Source: Streptomyces sp. CB02009 (GTDB lineage Bacteria; Actinomycetota; Actinomycetes; Streptomycetales; Streptomycetaceae). Taken from it: 64,000 bases of DNA. Made by a program: the position numbers and the translations under genes. Location: NCBI RefSeq assembly GCF_001905825.1, contig NZ_LIVV01000002.1, forward strand, positions 250,440 through 314,439, given 5' to 3'. The notes beneath the pieces were generated by a model. That model saw nothing but the letters and a program-made list of their open reading frames with translations, ran no database searches and had not been told where the DNA came from. This document shows positions 59,801 to 64,000 of this stretch, piece by piece (the first letter of the stretch is position 1; every line of letters begins with the position of its first letter).

Positions 59801-60373
59801 ATGACCATCGTGGTGCGCCCGGCTTCGGTCTTCGAGGATGTCCGTACCCTGGTGGGTCCGAAGTCCCCCGGGGCGAACGTCTGCTGGTGCCTGAGCTACC
59901 GCATCCCGTCCAAGCTCAACAACGAGCTCCGGGGGCCGGCCCGCGGAGCGTACGTCGCCGAGCTGTGCCGGACGTCCCCGCCTCCCGGGGTGCTCGCCTA
60001 CGACGGTGACGAGCCCGTCGGCTGGGCCGCCGTGGCGCCGCGCTCGGACACCTCCTTCGCGCGCAGCCGCACGATCCCGCACGTCGACGACCTGCCGGTC
60101 TGGTCGTTGTGGTGCGTCCGCGTACGCCCCGGTCATCGCAAGAAGGGCGTCTCGCACGTCCTCATCGCCGGTGCGGTCGAGTTCGCCCGCACCCACGGCG
60201 CGCCGGCGATCGAGGCGTACCCGGTCGACAGCGGTGACGCCAGGGTCGACCTGACGATGGCGTACGCCGGGATCCGGAAGAACTTCGAACGCGCCGGGTT
60301 CACCCACGCCGCCGACACCACGTCGGTGCTCGCCGGTCACCCCCGGGTCCTGATGCGGCTCGACCTGCGCTGA
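59801..60373 (+). CDS. GNAT-family N-acetyltransferase
   Basis: This 190-residue protein has a GNAT fold. PVGWAAVAPRSD forms the central strands, VWSLWCVRVRPGHRKKGVSH carries the acetyl-CoA-binding R-x-x-G-x-G/S loop, and AIEAYPVDS and IRKNFERAGF follow as usual. A Cys-rich start (NVCWCLSYRIP) is typical of a streptomycete subgroup. Substrate unknown. The stop codon is followed by an in-frame copy of the last residues (21-bp duplication). Confidence 0.92.
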   Translation: MTIVVRPASVFEDVRTLVGPKSPGANVCWCLSYRIPSKLNNELRGPARGAYVAELCRTSPPPGVLAYDGDEPVGWAAVAPRSDTSFARSRTIPHVDDLPVWSLWCVRVRPGHRKKGVSHVLIAGAVEFARTHGAPAIEAYPVDSGDARVDLTMAYAGIRKNFERAGFTHAADTTSVLAGHPRVLMRLDLR

Positions 60374-60397
60374 GCCCGGCTCGACCTGCGCTGAGCC
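60356..60397. repeat. 21-bp perfect tandem duplication at a gene end
   Basis: CGGCTCGACCTGCGCTGAGCC occurs twice without interruption. The first copy holds the GNAT stop codon; the second repeats it in the same frame. It ends 16 bp before the convergent permease stop. Confidence 0.9.
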
Positions 60398-60412
60398 CGG
60401 TCCGACCGGGCC

Positions 60413-62368
60413 TCAGCCGACGTGGACGCGGGGGCGGCGGTCGCGGTCGGGTTCCGCCTCGCGCAGCACCTCGCGGGTGACCGGGGCGACCTCGCCCTGG
60501 CCGAGGAGGAAGAAGCGGAGGAAGTTGGCGAACGGGTTGCCCTCGGTCCACTCGAAGTAGACGTGGGGGCTGACACCCGTCAGGTCGCGGGAGTGGAGGA
60601 GCAGCGCGGCCAGCGCGTTGGGGACGGAGGAGGATTCCACGGTGAGGACGCGGAAGCGGTCGTGGAGGACCTCGCCCCGCACCGTCAGGCCTGCCTCGAA
60701 CTCCGAGGGGTCGGTGACCGTCACCTCGACGAAGACGAAGTCCTCGGTGGTCGGCAGGTCGTTGTCGGCGCGGATCTGCTCGATCTTGTCGCGGTACTCG
60801 GCCACGTCCCGGTTGTCGGGCTCGTTGGCGATGAAGCGCGGGGTGCGGCGGGAGATGTCCTGGATGAAGCGCTGCGCCATCTCGTCGAGCTCGATGTGGG
60901 TGACGCGGAGCTCGAAGGCGCGGCCGAGGCGGGAGAGGAGGGAGATCAGGATGATGCCGGCGATGAAGCAGGCGCCGATCTTCACGCCGTCGGGCCGCTC
61001 GATGACGTTGACGACGGTGGTGTAGAGGAACACGGCGGAGATGACGCCGAAGCCGACGGTCCAGCCCCGCTGGCCGGCCTTGCGGGCCGCGATGGTCACC
61101 GCGATCGCGGCCGAGCAGATGAGGACGAGGACGCCGGTGGCGTACGCACCGCCCTGGGCGTCGACGTCGGCGTCGAAGATCCACGTCACGAGGAACGCGA
61201 CCAGGGTGAAGACGATGACCATGGGGCGGACGGCCCGCGCCCAGTGCGGGGCCATGCCGTACTTCGGCAGGTAGCGCGGCATCAGGTTGAGCAGGCCGGC
61301 CATCGCCGAGGCGCCGGCGAACCACAGGATCAGGATGGTCGACACGTCGTAGACGGTGCCGAAGGCGTTGCCGAGGTACTCGTGCGCGAGGTAGGCGAGG
61401 GCGCGGCCGTTGGCCTTGCCGCCGGACTCGAACTCCTCGTGCGGGATGAGGACGGTGGTGATGAAGCTCGTGCAGATCAGGAAGACGCTCATGATCAGCG
61501 CGGCGGTCGTCAGCAGCTTCTTCGTCCCCCGGATGCGTCCGGTGGGCTTCTCCTCCGTGTCGCCGGGGTCGCCCTTCACGTGCGGCATGACGGCCACACC
61601 GGTCTCGAAGCCGGACAGGCCGAGTGCGAGCTTGGGGAAGACGATCAGGGCGACGCCGATCATGGCGAAGACGTTGCCGTGCTCGGCGGTCAGGGCCGCG
61701 GTCCAGTCGGTGACGACGTGGCCCTCGGTGATCACGTGCCAGAAACCGCTGATGACGACGACCACGTTGAGCCCGAGGTAGACGCCCACGAGGACGACGG
61801 CGACGCCGATGGCCTCCAGGAACCCCTTGAGGAAGACCGCGCCGAGCAGGGCGATCAGGATCATGGTGATCAGGACCTGCTTGTCGTGCAGGGCCGATTC
61901 GAGGTGGGGGTTCTCCACCAGGTGGGTGGAGGCGTCGGCCGCCGACAGGGTGATCGTGATGAGGAAGTCGGTGGCGGCGAAGCCGAGGAGGGTGAGGACG
62001 AACAGCTTGCCCTTCCAGAAGGACAGCAGCCGCGACAGCATCGCGATCGAACCCTCGCCGCGCGGGCTCTCCTCCGCCACCCGCCGGTACACGGGGAGTG
62101 CGCCGGCCAGGGTGACGATCACCAGGACGATGGTGGCGACGGGGGAGAGGAGTCCGGCGGCCAGGGCCGCGATGCCGGGCTGGTAGCCGAGGGTCGAGAA
62201 GTAGTCCACGCCCGTCAGGCACATGACGCGCCACCAGCGCTGCCCCTTGTGCCCGGTGTCGGGAGCGGCCTCCTTGGGCCGGGAGGGTCTGCCCTTCCCC
62301 ATGTCGGAGAGGCCCTCCAGCATCCACGCGCGCAGTCGTCCGGTGCGCGCGTCCGGTGTGGTGGCCAT
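60413..62368 (-). CDS. APC-superfamily permease with large cytoplasmic domain (KimA/KUP-like)
   Basis: This 651-residue protein has about twelve membrane helices in residues 45-480 and a 165-residue cytoplasmic C-terminus ([20 protein letters not shown] onward, [13 protein letters not shown]). The first helix has [17 protein letters not shown], the type of discontinuous helix that binds substrate in APC transporters. The large soluble domain and sequence style fit potassium transporters of the KUP/KimA kind better than simple amino-acid permeases; the substrate is inferred. It is divergent from a second permease, and two operator repeats lie 100-146 bp before its start. Confidence 0.85.
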   Translation of the reverse strand: MATTPDARTGRLRAWMLEGLSDMGKGRPSRPKEAAPDTGHKGQRWWRVMCLTGVDYFSTLGYQPGIAALAAGLLSPVATIVLVIVTLAGALPVYRRVAEESPRGEGSIAMLSRLLSFWKGKLFVLTLLGFAATDFLITITLSAADASTHLVENPHLESALHDKQVLITMILIALLGAVFLKGFLEAIGVAVVLVGVYLGLNVVVVISGFWHVITEGHVVTDWTAALTAEHGNVFAMIGVALIVFPKLALGLSGFETGVAVMPHVKGDPGDTEEKPTGRIRGTKKLLTTAALIMSVFLICTSFITTVLIPHEEFESGGKANGRALAYLAHEYLGNAFGTVYDVSTILILWFAGASAMAGLLNLMPRYLPKYGMAPHWARAVRPMVIVFTLVAFLVTWIFDADVDAQGGAYATGVLVLICSAAIAVTIAARKAGQRGWTVGFGVISAVFLYTTVVNVIERPDGVKIGACFIAGIILISLLSRLGRAFELRVTHIELDEMAQRFIQDISRRTPRFIANEPDNRDVAEYRDKIEQIRADNDLPTTEDFVFVEVTVTDPSEFEAGLTVRGEVLHDRFRVLTVESSSVPNALAALLLHSRDLTGVSPHVYFEWTEGNPFANFLRFFLLGQGEVAPVTREVLREAEPDRDRRPRVHVG

Positions 62369-62467
62369 GGTGGTGCTCCTGAGCTGCTGCTGGTGGGGGG
62401 ATGCGCCGTCGTGCGGACGGGCCGGGCCAGCGTAAGCAACGCGTCGACGGCGGATCGGGCCGGGCGC

Positions 62468-62514
62468 GTCAGGAAAGCGTCAAGACGCGGCGCGCGTCAG
62501 GAAAGCGTCAAGAC
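62468..62514. promoter_or_regulatory. Two copies of a 19-bp direct-repeat operator
   Basis: GTCAGGAAAGCGTCAAGAC occurs at 62468-62486 and again at 62496-62514, within a 27-bp block repeated with a 28-bp period. Each site itself contains two GTCARGA half-sites 11 bp apart, the head-to-tail layout of OmpR-family response regulators. It lies upstream of the leftward permease. Confidence 0.75.
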
Positions 62515-62521
62515 GCGGTGG

Positions 62522-62704
62522 TCACGGTCGGTACACGAGCTCGATCAGGACGGCCGCGATGAGGAGCCAGGCGCCCGCCCCGAGCACCGGCAGGGCTTCG
62601 TACGCGGCTCCGAGGACGCAGACGGGCACCGCGGCGGCGGCGAGCGACAGCGACCCGCGTCGCACGCGGCTGTCGGCGGAGGTCCGCGCCCTGGTTCGGC
62701 TCAT
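62522..62704 (-). CDS. Small membrane protein (60 aa)
   Basis: This 60-residue protein has a basic N-terminal tail (SRTRARTSADSRVRRGS) and two hydrophobic stretches forming about two short membrane helices (VCVLGAAYEALPVLGAGAWL, LIAAVLIELVY). It sits between the two divergent permeases and is read towards the first, with operator copies on both sides. It may be a small partner of a transporter. Family unknown. Confidence 0.6.
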   Translation of the reverse strand: MSRTRARTSADSRVRRGSLSLAAAAVPVCVLGAAYEALPVLGAGAWLLIAAVLIELVYRP

Positions 62705-62750
62705 GGCACGACCGTAGCCCCGGGGGCGCCCGTGGTCCCCCGGCGCTCGC

Positions 62751-62769
62751 GTCAAGAAGGCGTGAAGAC
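62751..62769. promoter_or_regulatory. Third copy of the direct-repeat operator
   Basis: GTCAAGAAGGCGTGAAGAC matches the two sites at 62468-62514 in 16 of 19 positions and keeps the 11-bp half-site spacing. It lies 47 bp before the small membrane gene and 97 bp before the rightward permease, so one regulator may control all three genes. Confidence 0.65.
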
Positions 62770-62865
62770 AGCGCCGTCGGGCGCCAAGAACCCGCCAGGG
62801 ACGACGGGGACGCGGGCACCCGGCACACACCCTGAGCGGACCTGAGCACGAAGGAGAACATCCGC

Positions 62866-64000
62866 ATGTCCGCTCCGACCACCGAGAAGGACGTCCTGCC
62901 CGGCGCCGACGAGCCGCCGGACACCGGTGCGCGCCACCGGCTGACGGCCGTCACCGGTCTCGCCGCGCTCTCGCTCGACGCGATGGCCTCGGTGGCGTAC
63001 GGCCCCGAGGCCATCGTCCTGGTCCTCGCCGCGGCCGGCGGGTACGGGCTCGGCTTCACGCTGCCGGTGACGCTGGCCACCGCGGGCCTGCTGGCGGTCC
63101 TGGTGGCCTCGTACCGGCAGGTCATCGCCGCGTTCCCGGAGGGCGGCGGCTCGTACGCGGTGGCGAAGGCGCACCTCGGCCGTCGCACCAGCCTGGTCGC
63201 GGCGGGGTCGCTCGTCCTCGACTACGTCCTGAACGTCGCCGTGGCCGTGACGGCCGGTGTGGCCGCGCTGACCTCGGCCTTCCCCGGGCTGTACGGCGAC
63301 CGGGTGTGGATCTGCCTGGCCGTCCTCGTCCTGATCACGGGCGTGAACCTGCGCGGGATCGTCGACTCGGCCCGTGCGTTCATCGCCCCGACCGCCGTCT
63401 TCATCGGCGCGATCCTGGTGCTGATCGTCGTCGGCCTGTTCCGCGACGCCCCCGTCTCCACGGCCGCCTCGGACGGTCACGCCTCCGTCCTCGCCGACAA
63501 CGCCACCACCGTCGGCGCCCTGCTCCTGCTGAAGGCCTTCGCCTCGGGCTGCTCGGCCCTCACCGGCGTCGAGGCGATCGCCAACGCGGTGCCGTCGTTC
63601 CGCGCCCCGGCGGCCCGCCGGGCGATGCGCGCGGAGGCCGCGCTCGGCGCGCTGCTCGGCGTGATGCTGATCGGACTGTCCGTCCTGATCTCCCGCTTCG
63701 GGCTCCAGCCCGTCGAGGGCGTCACCGTCCTCGCCCAGCTCGCCGATGCCTCCCTCGGCCACAACGGGGCTTTCTACGTCGTCCAGTTCGCCACCATGGT
63801 GCTCCTCGCACTCTCCGCGAACACCTCCTTCGGCGGCCTTCCCGTCCTGCTGAAGCTCCTGGCCCGCGACAACTACCTGCCGCACGTCTTCGGTCTGAAG
63901 GCCGACCGCCAGGTCCACCGCCACGGTGTCGTCTGGCTCGCCGTCGTCTCCGCCGCCCTGCTCGTCTTCTCCGGCGGCGACACCAACACGCTCGTGCCGC
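62866..64000 (+). CDS. APC-superfamily permease, KimA-like (3' end outside window)
   Basis: The first 378 residues are visible. After a hydrophilic start come about ten membrane helices. The first has LSLDAMASVAYGPEAIVLVL, close to the discontinuous helix of KimA-type potassium importers, and EGGGSYAVAKAHLGRRTSLVAAG follows as in that group. AAGGAG lies before the ATG. KimA proteins have a cytoplasmic c-di-AMP-binding domain after the membrane part, which would fall beyond the window. Amino-acid permease is the alternative. No c-di-AMP riboswitch is evident upstream. Confidence 0.85.
   Translation, partial: MSAPTTEKDVLPGADEPPDTGARHRLTAVTGLAALSLDAMASVAYGPEAIVLVLAAAGGYGLGFTLPVTLATAGLLAVLVASYRQVIAAFPEGGGSYAVAKAHLGRRTSLVAAGSLVLDYVLNVAVAVTAGVAALTSAFPGLYGDRVWICLAVLVLITGVNLRGIVDSARAFIAPTAVFIGAILVLIVVGLFRDAPVSTAASDGHASVLADNATTVGALLLLKAFASGCSALTGVEAIANAVPSFRAPAARRAMRAEAALGALLGVMLIGLSVLISRFGLQPVEGVTVLAQLADASLGHNGAFYVVQFATMVLLALSANTSFGGLPVLLKLLARDNYLPHVFGLKADRQVHRHGVVWLAVVSAALLVFSGGDTNTLVP

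Noticed and set aside
62769..62866. c-di-AMP riboswitch upstream of the KimA-like permease
   Set aside because: Only 97 bp lie between the operator and the start, with no conserved riboswitch-like core; the operator repeats explain the region better.

Overview
The window is very GC-rich, codon use is dominated by G or C at third positions, GTG and TTG starts are common, and gene families are typically streptomycete (a SapB-type lanthipeptide cluster, LAL regulators, encapsulin with a DyP peroxidase, WXG100 and polymorphic-toxin genes, a mycelial exopolysaccharide synthase). It reads as chromosomal DNA of a Streptomyces or close relative. About 49 genes can be supported, plus one tRNA-Pro. Most genes stand alone or in operons of two to six. 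All calls rest on reading the sequence and on remembered family features; no database search was run.

Layout. 1-7.5 kb: the end of an upstream gene, a YdeP/FdhF molybdopterin oxidoreductase, then a divergent operon for a DyP peroxidase with an encapsulin-loading tail, the encapsulin shell, an 18-bp tandem repeat, a DUF1345 membrane protein and an FAD oxidoreductase, then a GreA-like factor. 7.5-9.65 kb: a secreted SxxK serine hydrolase and a maltokinase-cap protein. 9.7-18.2 kb: the most unusual region. It holds a stand-alone trypsin-like protease, a 1806-residue protein with an N-terminal adaptor-like region, two P-loop NTPase modules, helical repeats and a C-terminal trypsin-like protease, a DNA/RNA non-specific endonuclease, and a divergently transcribed caspase-like protease. 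This has the composition of an NTP-dependent bacterial conflict (immunity or programmed-death) system. 18.2-31.1 kb: a LAL regulator, a secreted subtilase, a GNAT protein, an SPFH plus NAD-kinase-like operon with two matching operator palindromes, a DMT transporter plus PAP2 phosphatase operon opposite a TetR regulator with a 34-bp palindrome, and DUF488 and DUF309 genes. 31.2-37 kb: a LAL-like ATPase lacking the LuxR HTH, tRNA-Pro(GGG) and a multidomain SpoIIE-type phosphatase.

37.4-44.8 kb is the ram cluster. ramC (class III lanthipeptide synthetase), ramS (SapB prepeptide) and ramA/ramB (ABC exporter) read leftward. ramR, an orphan response regulator carrying a TTA (bldA-dependent) codon, reads rightward towards them. 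A hairpin between ramS and ramA looks like an attenuator. 45-47.5 kb: a short-chain dehydrogenase with a strong terminator and a Ser/Thr kinase.

47.8-52.2 kb is a toxin-immunity locus. It contains a 647-residue protein ending in an RNase A-like (CdiA-CT type) toxin domain, a putative immunity gene, two WXG100-like proteins, a stand-alone half RNase A-like domain lacking its active site, and a CdiI-type immunity protein. 52.2-59.1 kb is a cell-surface polysaccharide region resembling matAB: a GH16-like lipoprotein, a small membrane protein, a bifunctional deacetylase/GT2 synthase, an acyltransferase and a Tat-exported protein. 59.1-64 kb: a TIGR03086-like protein, a GNAT protein and two divergent APC-superfamily permeases (possibly potassium importers). 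Three copies of a 19-bp direct-repeat operator lie between the permeases.
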